From Algoriphagus pacificus (GTDB lineage: Bacteria > Bacteroidota > Bacteroidia > Cytophagales > Cyclobacteriaceae), in the NCBI RefSeq assembly GCF_017254845.1, contig NZ_JAFKCU010000003.1, positions 558,001-622,000 of the forward strand: a stretch of 64,000 bases of DNA. Direction: 5' to 3'. Numbering within the stretch: position 1 is the first letter of the stretch; each line of letters starts with the position of its first letter. Shown here in pieces: positions 17,447 through 25,852 of this stretch. Made by a program: the position numbers and the translations under genes. The notes under the pieces are model-generated. The model was not told where the DNA came from, searched no databases, and saw only the letters and a program-made list of their open reading frames with translations.

Positions 17447-18421
17447 TTATTTATTTGACCAATTACTCCAAATACTACAATGACCAGCTTCATCTGTAGC
17501 TTTTAGATCAGCTTGATATCCTCCAAAATAACCAGCATTCATGACAGCTTGTGGTGAAAAAACCAATTCACCTTTATTAGATACAAAAGCTTTTCCAAAA
17601 TGTGCTTGACTCAATCCATGTCCCATTTCATGTAAAGCTATTGATTCAACATCTACAGCAGTAAAACTCGCTACATCTTCATCATTATCTCCCCAAATGA
17701 AATTGTCATTATAGTAAATCTCCCTAAATGCTACGTCTATTTTGCCATCTCCATTTGTATCTATTGGTTGACCGTTTGAGGTTAAAATCAATGTAAAAGT
17801 TGCTCCCAAAATGAATTGCCCCCCATTTGTAGTAATTTCGTCAAAAAATGCCGGTGGCAACCAGCCAGCATGATTAACATCTGCAATATACCCTGGGATA
17901 TAATTATATCCTTCAAAAGCACCAATCACTCCAATTGGAAGAGGTACTGCGGAAACTTTAAAAAGCCCCAAATCAGAACAAATTACATTTGCCCAAGTTG
18001 AAGCAGCTCTGTCGATTGCTGCCTCTTTTGTAGCTAAATCTAGGTCTAACCCAGGATAGATTTGATCAACATAATAAGAAATATCTGTGCTTCCATCTAA
18101 GGCAAGCTTTGCAACAGGTGAAAAATCTGTACTAAGCTTTTTAGAGCCTCTATCTGAAAAAATAATTGTCTGACCTACTTGGTCACTGCCTTTTTGTGTG
18201 ATGTATTCCACACTATAAAGCTCAATCTCATAAGGAGAATCTTGCGTTTTGGCATTAGGAGAATACGTCTTCAAATTTAGCGGCTCATACTTTTTTCCTT
18301 TAAAAACAATTTCTTCACTTTCTAAAGAACCAAGATTTTCATCTACAACATTTTCAGTCTCTTGACAAGAAAAGACTAATCCACTTAAACAGATCATTGA
18401 AATAATTCTGAAAATTTTCAT
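17447..18421 (-). CDS. Metzincin-like zinc metalloprotease lipoprotein
   Basis: Exported lipoprotein of 324 residues; the ATG at 18421 opens a signal ending GLVFSC. The zinc site is HEMGHGLSQAH (His264, Glu265, His268, His274), the long metzincin form HExxHxxGxxH with Ser in place of the usual Gly. A Met in FSPQAVMNAGYF some 30 residues later could be the Met-turn. Before it lies TNGDGKIDVAFREIYYND, a calcium-loop-like segment seen in matrixin-type proteases. Substrate unknown. A start 51 nt upstream is possible but adds a hydrophobic stretch without benefit. Confidence 0.78.
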   Translation of the reverse strand: MKIFRIISMICLSGLVFSCQETENVVDENLGSLESEEIVFKGKKYEPLNLKTYSPNAKTQDSPYEIELYSVEYITQKGSDQVGQTIIFSDRGSKKLSTDFSPVAKLALDGSTDISYYVDQIYPGLDLDLATKEAAIDRAASTWANVICSDLGLFKVSAVPLPIGVIGAFEGYNYIPGYIADVNHAGWLPPAFFDEITTNGGQFILGATFTLILTSNGQPIDTNGDGKIDVAFREIYYNDNFIWGDNDEDVASFTAVDVESIALHEMGHGLSQAHFGKAFVSNKGELVFSPQAVMNAGYFGGYQADLKATDEAGHCSIWSNWSNK

Positions 18422-18512
18422 AAAAATAATTTTAGTAAAACATATTAGTAAAATACCAATATAAATTAGCATAAAAAAATTACAAGAACGATTAAAGTAA
18501 ACTATTTTCAGA

Positions 18513-19613
18513 TCATTTTAAGTCATTTATATTAAAGCTTACTTCTTTCAATTTTGTTGACTCCTTCTGATTTTGAGGCTGTTCTAAATCCACTTCAAAA
18601 AGTCGATTGAGATTATTTCCAGCCAAATCTTCTAGCCGGCTCTCAATTTGAATCGAATAATTTCCAGTTTTCCAATTATCATTTGGACTAAAAGTAATAG
18701 CCTTTTCTTCAGATCCGAGTTCCCAAATTCCAGAAATTTCCTGTCCATCTTCACTCTGCAAAGTGAATACTTCTTGAAGCAAACTGTAATCTAAAGCCTC
18801 CAAAAAATCAACTTTCAATTTATCTCTTGAATTTGCCTTGGGTATTGTGATATGCCATTGATCAGGATTTGGAGAAATGCTATCCCTCTGAGTCACAATA
18901 AAGCTTTTTGAAAACCCAGTACCCAATTCTAAACCATTCTGGGCTTTCCAACCTTCAGAAACCATCAATTCATACCCTTGATTATTCTCCAAAGGAGCTC
19001 CCATTTCCAAGTTTGGAATTAAATCTCTCTTGATTCGGCCTGGATCAAGCCAAACAGTAAGTTGGGTTCTTGATTCATTCCAAAGCTCTGGCTGTAGATC
19101 CAAAAATACACCGGGAACAGTATCTCGATAAGAATTTAGTAGGGTCAAATAATTCAATGCAACCCCTTCTTTCATAGGTTGACTGAAAGTCAGATAAATC
19201 TTCAATAGGTTTTCAGGAACTGTGTCTTGAGTGGGATAGACTGCTTGTAGTTCGGGAGTAGCATCTTCCATATTAGGAAATGGAATAAGGATTTGTCCCA
19301 ATTGCTTATCCCCTGAAACAAGCTCATAACTCAAACCTCTGGTAAATGGAATAAGCGGCTTAAAAAGCATCCCATTGTCAGTCTCCTCAAAACTTCCAAG
19401 CATAGGAGTTCGATCTCCTTCTTGAAGCAGTCTTACTTCCAGATTTTCCATTGAAATATGCTTTGGAATCTCAAGACCAATTGCCTTGTCATTCTCCCAA
19501 ACAATAATCAATTGATCCTCCTGGTTTTGACTGCAGGAATTTAAAAAGACTAAAACAAAAAAAATCAGGCTATGGAATGAGCATAACCTGATTTTATGAG
19601 AAAAACATTTCAT
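18513..19613 (-). CDS. Lipoprotein with bacterial Ig-like domain
   Basis: A 366-residue exported lipoprotein (signal ending VFLNSC). A stretch around residues 115-235 (VYPTQDTVPENLLKIYLTFSQPM...) resembles SbsA-type bacterial Ig-like domains, which start with a 'points of sign-change' proline region and the phrase FSQPM; a second, similar beta segment may follow near residue 250. It has no recognised catalytic motif. Its ATG overlaps the stop of the upstream gene by one base (TAATG), so the two proteins are made together. Confidence 0.7.
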   Translation of the reverse strand: MKCFSHKIRLCSFHSLIFFVLVFLNSCSQNQEDQLIIVWENDKAIGLEIPKHISMENLEVRLLQEGDRTPMLGSFEETDNGMLFKPLIPFTRGLSYELVSGDKQLGQILIPFPNMEDATPELQAVYPTQDTVPENLLKIYLTFSQPMKEGVALNYLTLLNSYRDTVPGVFLDLQPELWNESRTQLTVWLDPGRIKRDLIPNLEMGAPLENNQGYELMVSEGWKAQNGLELGTGFSKSFIVTQRDSISPNPDQWHITIPKANSRDKLKVDFLEALDYSLLQEVFTLQSEDGQEISGIWELGSEEKAITFSPNDNWKTGNYSIQIESRLEDLAGNNLNRLFEVDLEQPQNQKESTKLKEVSFNINDLK

Positions 19614-20734
19614 TATCTAAGCAAATAATCAGCTTTATCTGTGGACCAAAGATCTAATGAACCGTTTGATTTTCTCTGAAGGATGATCATTGTTCCCTCA
19701 TCGATTTTATCCAATTGCTGCACATTTGTCAGAGGCATAGAAACAAAATCAATTCCTTCTGTGGCGAAATTGTCTTTCACAGGTTCTGTTAAGGAACCCT
19801 CGAAATTTTCTATATCTGAGAAATTTACTCTGAAAACGGGTCTGTTTGAATTTGCCATTACTAAGTATGACTTTCCATCCTTCTTTACATTCAAAATATC
19901 CAACGGTTGATTTCCGCTCCCCATTTCTGCTATAGTTCTACCTTTGATGTGCTTTCCTGACTTTAACTCTTCCATTGGGAATAGCACCAAAGGAGTGCAA
20001 GTATAACTTGCTACCAAGTATGATTTGCCATTGATTTCGGCAGTAGTAAAAGTCTTGATTGGGGAAGTTGTCTCATAGCGGCCGTGAGCTGCATGGAAGA
20101 TCTCCAAAGAAGCATGGTCCTGATCATCTGTAAAAGGGAAGGGGATACTTCTAAAGGTGGAGCTAAACTCCTGATTAGATAATCCACTTACCAACAATTT
20201 CCCATCTGAATATCCCAAATCAGAAATAGATGAAATTCTTAGAGAACGACCTCTATTATCTTTTGCATCCTCTGCAGGAGAATTATTCAACTCTACAGAT
20301 GCATACTCTACATTCTCCAAGGAAACTGGAGCAAAAGAATCACCTTCAAGTTTCATTAAAAGTGGCGTTCCATCAGCAGATTGAACTGCCATATAAACCT
20401 TTTTGGAATTTGGGTTTACGGCAATATCCAAAATTGAGACGTTGTCTACAGTGGTACCAAGCATAGCTGCAAGCTTGGTATCAATTCCTTCAATGGATAC
20501 TGAAGGAGCAGCTGTAACCAATTCGGTATCTTTTGTATTTAAAGCATATACCGAGGCTCCTTTTGAATCTCCTATAAACAACACGCCCTCTGGCCCAAAG
20601 GCCAAAGAAGTCATCGATTTAATCTCGGGAGTTCCTTTTGTCATGCCAAAAGGCAACTCTTCAGAACGAAAAGTAAATGCCATCACTGATGCTATCAGCA
20701 GACAGGCACTTGCAAGTAAAATTTTATTTTTCAT
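19613..20734 (-). CDS. Secreted beta-propeller-like protein
   Basis: A 373-residue exported protein. The ATG at 20734 opens a typical signal peptide (KNKILLASACLLIASVMAF); another in-frame ATG lies 33 nt upstream. After that come repeated short motifs of the kind SLAFGPEGVLFIGDSKGASVYAL, DIAVNPNSKKVYMAVQS and ISDLGYSDGKLLVSGLS, which suggest a six- or seven-bladed propeller. I do not recognise the family. It is translationally coupled to the Ig-like lipoprotein, suggesting a two-part surface assembly. Confidence 0.68.
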   Translation of the reverse strand: MKNKILLASACLLIASVMAFTFRSEELPFGMTKGTPEIKSMTSLAFGPEGVLFIGDSKGASVYALNTKDTELVTAAPSVSIEGIDTKLAAMLGTTVDNVSILDIAVNPNSKKVYMAVQSADGTPLLMKLEGDSFAPVSLENVEYASVELNNSPAEDAKDNRGRSLRISSISDLGYSDGKLLVSGLSNQEFSSTFRSIPFPFTDDQDHASLEIFHAAHGRYETTSPIKTFTTAEINGKSYLVASYTCTPLVLFPMEELKSGKHIKGRTIAEMGSGNQPLDILNVKKDGKSYLVMANSNRPVFRVNFSDIENFEGSLTEPVKDNFATEGIDFVSMPLTNVQQLDKIDEGTMIILQRKSNGSLDLWSTDKADYLLR

Positions 20735-20909
20735 AACCTCTTGATTTAAATATCTGAATAATATCAAGTTAAGTATTTTAACTTAGATCTGCATACCACC
20801 TGTAAAAAACTGAAACAGCTGAATTTGTTTAAAAGAATCTCAAATATTACACAAGAGAGAAATCTGAGCTATAATCGATGATAAATGGATTTAAGTTTTT
20901 AGACACATC

Positions 20910-21947
20910 TCACTCTCTCCACCAATACGAATTGGCAAAATTCTGATCCAAACTGACCAATTCACCTAGTTTGGGAACTATGTAGGAAATGGATTCTTTT
21001 TCAGCAGCAGAAACAATTTTCTCTACTGGCTCTGTCCAATGATGCTGAGCCAAGGCAAATCCACCCCAATGAAAAGGCATGATTTGCTTTGCCTTTCCAT
21101 CGATGCCTGCTTGTACACTTTCCTCGGGAAACATGTGAATCAGTTTCCAATTTTCATTGTATTGACCACACTCCATCCATGCAAAGTCAAAGGGCCCCAA
21201 CTTTTCACCAATCTCTTTAAAATGCTTTCCATAGCCTCCATCTCCACTAAACCATAGGTTTTCATCCGGACTTTTGATTACCCAGCCACCCCAAAGAGAT
21301 TTTGCCCGGTCTGAAATCCCTCTTCCTGAAAAATGGCGAGTAGGTGTATAGGTAATTTTCAAATCCTGAAAATCCTCACTTTCCCACCATGAAAACTCTT
21401 TGATCAGGTTTTCATCGTATCCCCATTTCTTGAGATGCCTGCCAACTCCCATCCCTACAAAAAGTTGCTTTACTTTAGGTTTGAGCAGCATCATGCTTTT
21501 CAAGTCTAAATGATCGTAATGATCATGCGTCATGAGCAACAAATCAATTTCAGGAAACTGATCAATGAGATCCAATGTGCCATCACTAAATCTCTTTGTA
21601 GAAAATGGTGCAATAGGAGAGGCATCAGGTCCTAGCATCGGGTCAATCAAAATGGTCTTTCCATTGATTCTAATTAATAATGCTGCATGTCCATACCAGA
21701 TAAATTTAGCTTTTGGACTAGGCTCTAAAAATTTTGCAAGGTCAAAAGGAAGAACTGGGATTTTGGCATCAGGCTCTCGACCTTCCTTCTCACAAAATTG
21801 CTTGTACAAAAATTTAGGAAGGGCTTGGAAGCTAAAATCCATGCTTGTGGGTTCTAGATTTTGAAATTTCTCTCCATCCCAATTGCTGATTTTCTGAAAT
21901 TTCTCTTCTTCTTTCTTGGTGATTTTACCTCCAAATTGCTTTCTCAT
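20910..21947 (-). CDS. MBL-fold metallohydrolase (NAPE-PLD/UlaG-like), soluble paralogue
   Basis: A 345-residue paralogue of the hydrolase at 6609-7736. They share the PTSMDF/PTSMDM element, WYGHAALLIRINGK, THDHYDHLD, FSGDGGYGKHF, GQYNENWKLIHM and PFHWGGFALAQHHW. It starts directly with MRKQFGGK and has neither signal peptide nor membrane helix, so it is probably cytoplasmic, unlike its anchored sister. It is monocistronic. The substrate is unknown. Confidence 0.87.
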   Translation of the reverse strand: MRKQFGGKITKKEEEKFQKISNWDGEKFQNLEPTSMDFSFQALPKFLYKQFCEKEGREPDAKIPVLPFDLAKFLEPSPKAKFIWYGHAALLIRINGKTILIDPMLGPDASPIAPFSTKRFSDGTLDLIDQFPEIDLLLMTHDHYDHLDLKSMMLLKPKVKQLFVGMGVGRHLKKWGYDENLIKEFSWWESEDFQDLKITYTPTRHFSGRGISDRAKSLWGGWVIKSPDENLWFSGDGGYGKHFKEIGEKLGPFDFAWMECGQYNENWKLIHMFPEESVQAGIDGKAKQIMPFHWGGFALAQHHWTEPVEKIVSAAEKESISYIVPKLGELVSLDQNFANSYWWRE

Positions 21948-22030
21948 ATTGAATGCTTCTACTTAAAAATAATAGTAGTTCAACTCCAACATATTCGCTT
22001 TAGTTCTATTTAAATAGAATTTAAAAGCCT

Positions 22031-22444
22031 TTATTTTTTTGTTAACTCTTGAAAAGCACCAGCACGTAATTCATAATCAAAGGAATTGATAAAGGGGTCT
22101 ATTTTTCCAAAATGGAATTCTATCTCATATACTCTTTTGTCTAAACTGCGGTAATAATCCAGCCAAAAAACATCAAAATCGTCTAGACCATAAAAATTTG
22201 ACCAAGCAAGGAAATCCGTTTCATCCTTATAATCTTCCAGTGACTTTAAGACCAAATAAAGACACAAGATTTGATTTGATTCATCGTAATCTTCTCCTTC
22301 GTCTTGAATGTAGAGCTCACATGATCCTTTATTGGATTCAAAGTTCACTAAAAGCAACTCATCTCTTTCACCCAACAATTGAATCTTAATATCATGGGCT
22401 TTTTGAAAAGCCTTCAATTTTTCCAGTTCAGGGTATTCTCGCAT
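22031..22444 (-). CDS. Hypothetical acidic protein
   Basis: A 137-residue soluble protein rich in Asp, Glu and aromatic residues (for example LEDYKDETDFLAWSNFYGLDDFDVFWLDYY). No signal or membrane segment. I do not recognise it. Its acidic, aromatic character is of the kind seen in some immunity-like proteins, but no toxin gene is next to it, so no function is assigned. Confidence 0.65.
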   Translation of the reverse strand: MREYPELEKLKAFQKAHDIKIQLLGERDELLLVNFESNKGSCELYIQDEGEDYDESNQILCLYLVLKSLEDYKDETDFLAWSNFYGLDDFDVFWLDYYRSLDKRVYEIEFHFGKIDPFINSFDYELRAGAFQELTKK

Positions 22445-22459
22445 TCTTTAACTTAAAAA

Positions 22460-22582
22460 AAGAGGCTGTCTCATAATTATTTTTTGCCACATTGAGCGAA
22501 GTCGAAATGTAGCTAATTCGCTTTATTTAGCCTTCGACTCCGCTCAGGCTGACAATAATATAGACTTTTGAGACAGCCTCTT
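22460..22582 (-). repeat. Terminator stem interrupted by a REP-like hairpin
   Basis: Perfect 14-nt inverted repeats AAGAGGCTGTCTCA (22460-22473) and its complement (22569-22582) enclose a second hairpin: TGAGCGAAGTCGAA (22493-22506) against TTCGACTCCGCTCA (22533-22546), one G-U pair. Read on the minus strand the outer stem ends in a T-run (complement of 22454-22460), so it resembles the terminator of the Asp-box gene with a mobile palindrome in its loop. Confidence 0.8.
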
Positions 22583-22590
22583 ATCTAGAT

Positions 22591-25500
22591 TTATTTCTTC
22601 TTATCCAAGGTAATTTTCTTGGGTAAGATTTCATTCAGGTTTTTCAAATCAGTTTCCAGTATTTGATCCAACTTCGCCAAGTGACCTTCCAATTCGGCTG
22701 ATAGCTCTTCAAAAACTACATAAGCTGCATCGGTTGGCTTAGCCTGACCTGATTCCACACTTCGCTGCAAGGAAGCCAATCTATTATTCAGTTTGATCGG
22801 GAAATTCAATGGATCCTGCCCAGATTGATTTTGAACCTGGTACAAGTCTTCTTCCACCACTTTCATTTTCTCTAAAATGGCATCGATTTGGGCCTTCGCT
22901 TTATTATTGGCTTTTACCCCTTTTGCTTGCTCACGGATATTTCTGATCAAAATAACAGCTTCATTCGCTTCTGAAACTTTATCCCTGATTTGAAGAGCCA
23001 AATCAAATTGTTCTTGCAAATCCCCAGCCGTCACGCCTTCCAGATTAGGATCCATTTCCAACTCGAAAGAGGTATTTTTTACAACTTCGCCTGTTTTTAA
23101 AGTTACCTGATATTCACCAATAGGTGCCATCGGACCTCTTTGCGGTCTAGCTGACCAAATGATCATCCCATCAAAGACAGTTGCTCCTGGATAGCGCATA
23201 TCCCAAGTAAACGTGTTTAAACCTTTCTGAAGATCCGGAGCATTTCTGGCTTTCTTATCTTTTGTTCCTGTGTAGGTATTGATCAGATTACCAGCTGCAT
23301 CTTTGATTTCAATGGTCACAGATTCTGCTTCTTCTGGCAAATAGTATTGGATTGCAGCATTGTAAACTCCTCTGATAGGATTTGCTGGCTTAAATAAAGT
23401 CACTTCATCTTTTTCAGTAACCTCCACAGCTTCACGCAAAGGTCTGATATCATCTAAAATCCAGAACCCTCTACCATGTGAACCCAAAACCACATCATCG
23501 TTTTTAAGCACTAAATCACGAATAGGAGTATCCGGCAAATTCAACTGTAAGGATTGCCATTCAGCACCATCGTTGAATGAAACATATACCCCATGCTCAG
23601 TTGCCAAATACAATAGTCCTGGCTTCTCAAGATCCTCTCGGATAGCTCTCGCAAAATGACCGTCTTCAATTCCATCAATGATCTTTGTCCAGGTTTTTCC
23701 AAAGTCTTTGGTTTTGAAAACATAAGGTTGTCTGTCATCAACCTGGTAGCGGTTTGCTGCTAAATACAAAGTTCCCGGAGCAAATTTACCCTCATCTATA
23801 ATGCTGATTCTGGAGAACTTAGGAAGCTCTGCAGGAGTGATGTCCACCCAGTTTTTCCCTCCATCTTGTGTAATATGTACTTTTCCATCATCTGATCCAG
23901 CCCAGATAGTGTTCACATCATGAACAGAAGGTGCCAAAGCAAATACAGTAGCATAGATTTCAGGACCATTCATATCCATGGTAATCACACCGCCGGTTTT
24001 GCCCAAAGTTTTAGGATCAGCATAGGTAAGATCTGGACTTATTTTCTCCCAGGTTTGTCCGTCATTAGTTGTTTTCCAGACATGCTGTGAAGTGGTGTAC
24101 ATGATGGAAGGATCCAATGGAGAGAACATGATCGGGAATGTCCATTGCCAACGCTCTGGTAGGGCAGAGGCCGGTTCTCCAGAAAAGAACCTTGGATAAA
24201 CTTGAATATCTCTGTACTGTCCTGTTTTACGGTTGTAGCGGGTTAATAATGCTCCTTGTGAACCAGCATAAAACACATCTGGATCTGTTGGGCTTTGAGT
24301 AATCCATCCGCTTTCTCCACCGCCCACAGCATAGTGATAGCCATGACCTGGACCGCTACCCAACATATGTCTCCATCCTTCAGAAGGCATCGCTAAAGTA
24401 CTGTTATCCTGCTGAGCACCTGCTACATGATAAGGAACATCTGAAGTAGTCATTACATGGTAAAATTGGGAAGTAGGATAATCTTCCTCTGTCCAAGTTT
24501 TTCCTCCATTGATACTTACTACTCCTCCGCCATCATTGGAAGATATCATACGCATAGGATCATTTGGATCAATCCACAAATCATGGTTATCCCCGTGAGG
24601 AACTGAAATTTCCACATCAAAAGTCTCACCTCCATCAGTGGATTTCCAAAAATCAACATTCAAACCGTAAACCGTATTCTTATCGATTGGGTCGGCATAA
24701 ATTCTTGAATAATAGAAAGCCCTTTGTCTGAGTTTTCTTTCATCATTTACTTTCTTCCAAGTCATTCCGGCATCATCAGACCTGAAAACTCCACCTTCAT
24801 TTGCTTCTACAATTGCCCAAACCCGGTTTGGATCAGCAGGAGAAACCGTTACACCGATTTTACCGATTGGTCCTTCTGGCATACCTGGGTTTGAAGTCAA
24901 ATCAGTCCAAGTATCCCCACCGTCAGTTGATTTCCAAAGTTTGGAATCTGGACCGCCTCCCCACATTTTCCAAGCTTTTCTATACACCTGCCAGGTAGAA
25001 GCATAAAGCACTTTTGGGTTTGTTCGGTCAATGATTAGATCAGCTGCTCCAGCCTTATCACTCACATACAATACTTTCTCCCAGTTATTCCCTCCATCAG
25101 TTGATCGGAAAACACCTCTTTCTTCATTTTCTCCATAGGGATGACCTAAAGCCGCTACATAAACAATATCCGGATTGGTTGGATGAACTCTGATTCTGGA
25201 AATAGCCTGAGTTTCCTTTAGCCCAATATGTCTCCAAGTTTCTCCTCCATCAGTGGTTTTGTAAACTCCGTCTCCTTGAGTTATGGAGCCTCTCAACTGA
25301 GTTTCTCCTCCTCCAATGTAAACCACATCAGGATTGGTTTCTGCAACTGCCACAGCTCCGATACTGGAAGAAGTGATTTTTCCATCGGTTACAGGAAACC
25401 ATTCATTTCCTCCATCTATGGTTTTCCAAAGCCCTCCACCAGTTGCTCCGAAATAATATTCGTTTTTCCTGCCAGGACTTCCTGAGGCACCTAGAGACCG

Positions 25501-25653
25501 GCCGCCTCGATCAGGACCGATATTTCTCCATGAATAACTGCTGTAAAAAGAAGGATCAACAGGTTTGGTTTGCCCATGAGCCATTTCTTGACTTGTAAAA
25601 GCTAATCCCAGGCAAAGAATTACTGCCCGGATTGGTAGGTAATGTTTTTTCAT
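22591..25653 (-). CDS. Secreted Asp-box (VPS10/BNR-like) propeller protein
   Basis: Exported protein of about 1020 residues. The ATG at 25653 opens a signal peptide ending near AHGQ; an upstream ATG at 25722 would add 23 residues in front. Residues 30-720 hold at least ten Asp-box repeats (KTTDGGETWRH, RSTDGGNNWEK, KSTDGGDTWTD, RSDDAGMTWKK, VTQDGGKNW-like), forming one or two propellers as in sortilin/VPS10 or BNR glycosidase-like proteins. The last 150 residues are helical and charged; no type IX sorting domain is seen. The family often lies among secreted peptidases; a binding or hydrolytic role remains open. Confidence 0.83.
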   Translation of the reverse strand: MKKHYLPIRAVILCLGLAFTSQEMAHGQTKPVDPSFYSSYSWRNIGPDRGGRSLGASGSPGRKNEYYFGATGGGLWKTIDGGNEWFPVTDGKITSSSIGAVAVAETNPDVVYIGGGETQLRGSITQGDGVYKTTDGGETWRHIGLKETQAISRIRVHPTNPDIVYVAALGHPYGENEERGVFRSTDGGNNWEKVLYVSDKAGAADLIIDRTNPKVLYASTWQVYRKAWKMWGGGPDSKLWKSTDGGDTWTDLTSNPGMPEGPIGKIGVTVSPADPNRVWAIVEANEGGVFRSDDAGMTWKKVNDERKLRQRAFYYSRIYADPIDKNTVYGLNVDFWKSTDGGETFDVEISVPHGDNHDLWIDPNDPMRMISSNDGGGVVSINGGKTWTEEDYPTSQFYHVMTTSDVPYHVAGAQQDNSTLAMPSEGWRHMLGSGPGHGYHYAVGGGESGWITQSPTDPDVFYAGSQGALLTRYNRKTGQYRDIQVYPRFFSGEPASALPERWQWTFPIMFSPLDPSIMYTTSQHVWKTTNDGQTWEKISPDLTYADPKTLGKTGGVITMDMNGPEIYATVFALAPSVHDVNTIWAGSDDGKVHITQDGGKNWVDITPAELPKFSRISIIDEGKFAPGTLYLAANRYQVDDRQPYVFKTKDFGKTWTKIIDGIEDGHFARAIREDLEKPGLLYLATEHGVYVSFNDGAEWQSLQLNLPDTPIRDLVLKNDDVVLGSHGRGFWILDDIRPLREAVEVTEKDEVTLFKPANPIRGVYNAAIQYYLPEEAESVTIEIKDAAGNLINTYTGTKDKKARNAPDLQKGLNTFTWDMRYPGATVFDGMIIWSARPQRGPMAPIGEYQVTLKTGEVVKNTSFELEMDPNLEGVTAGDLQEQFDLALQIRDKVSEANEAVILIRNIREQAKGVKANNKAKAQIDAILEKMKVVEEDLYQVQNQSGQDPLNFPIKLNNRLASLQRSVESGQAKPTDAAYVVFEELSAELEGHLAKLDQILETDLKNLNEILPKKITLDKKK

Positions 25654-25852
25654 TTGGTTGATGGTGTGGTAAAAATTTAAATTACAAAAAGAATAGCAGA
25701 GCTGAATAAACTCTTTTTCCAAAGGTTCTAATTATTCCATGAAGTCAAATTTGAAATCGATTTGATGTGTACATGAGGTTTGAATAAGCTTTTTATAAAT
25801 GGAAAAAGAGTAATCCTGATTTTCATTTAACTTGCTAAAAAACCACTTATCC

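Noticed and set aside
22455-22590. Possible CRISPR-like or riboswitch structure
   Set aside because: Only one nested palindrome, no repeated units with spacers, and it follows a stop codon like a terminator.
22591-25653. Type IX secretion C-terminal sorting domain on the Asp-box proteins
   Set aside because: The C-termini end in charged helix (first protein) or a plain beta domain (second); no conserved sorting motif is seen.
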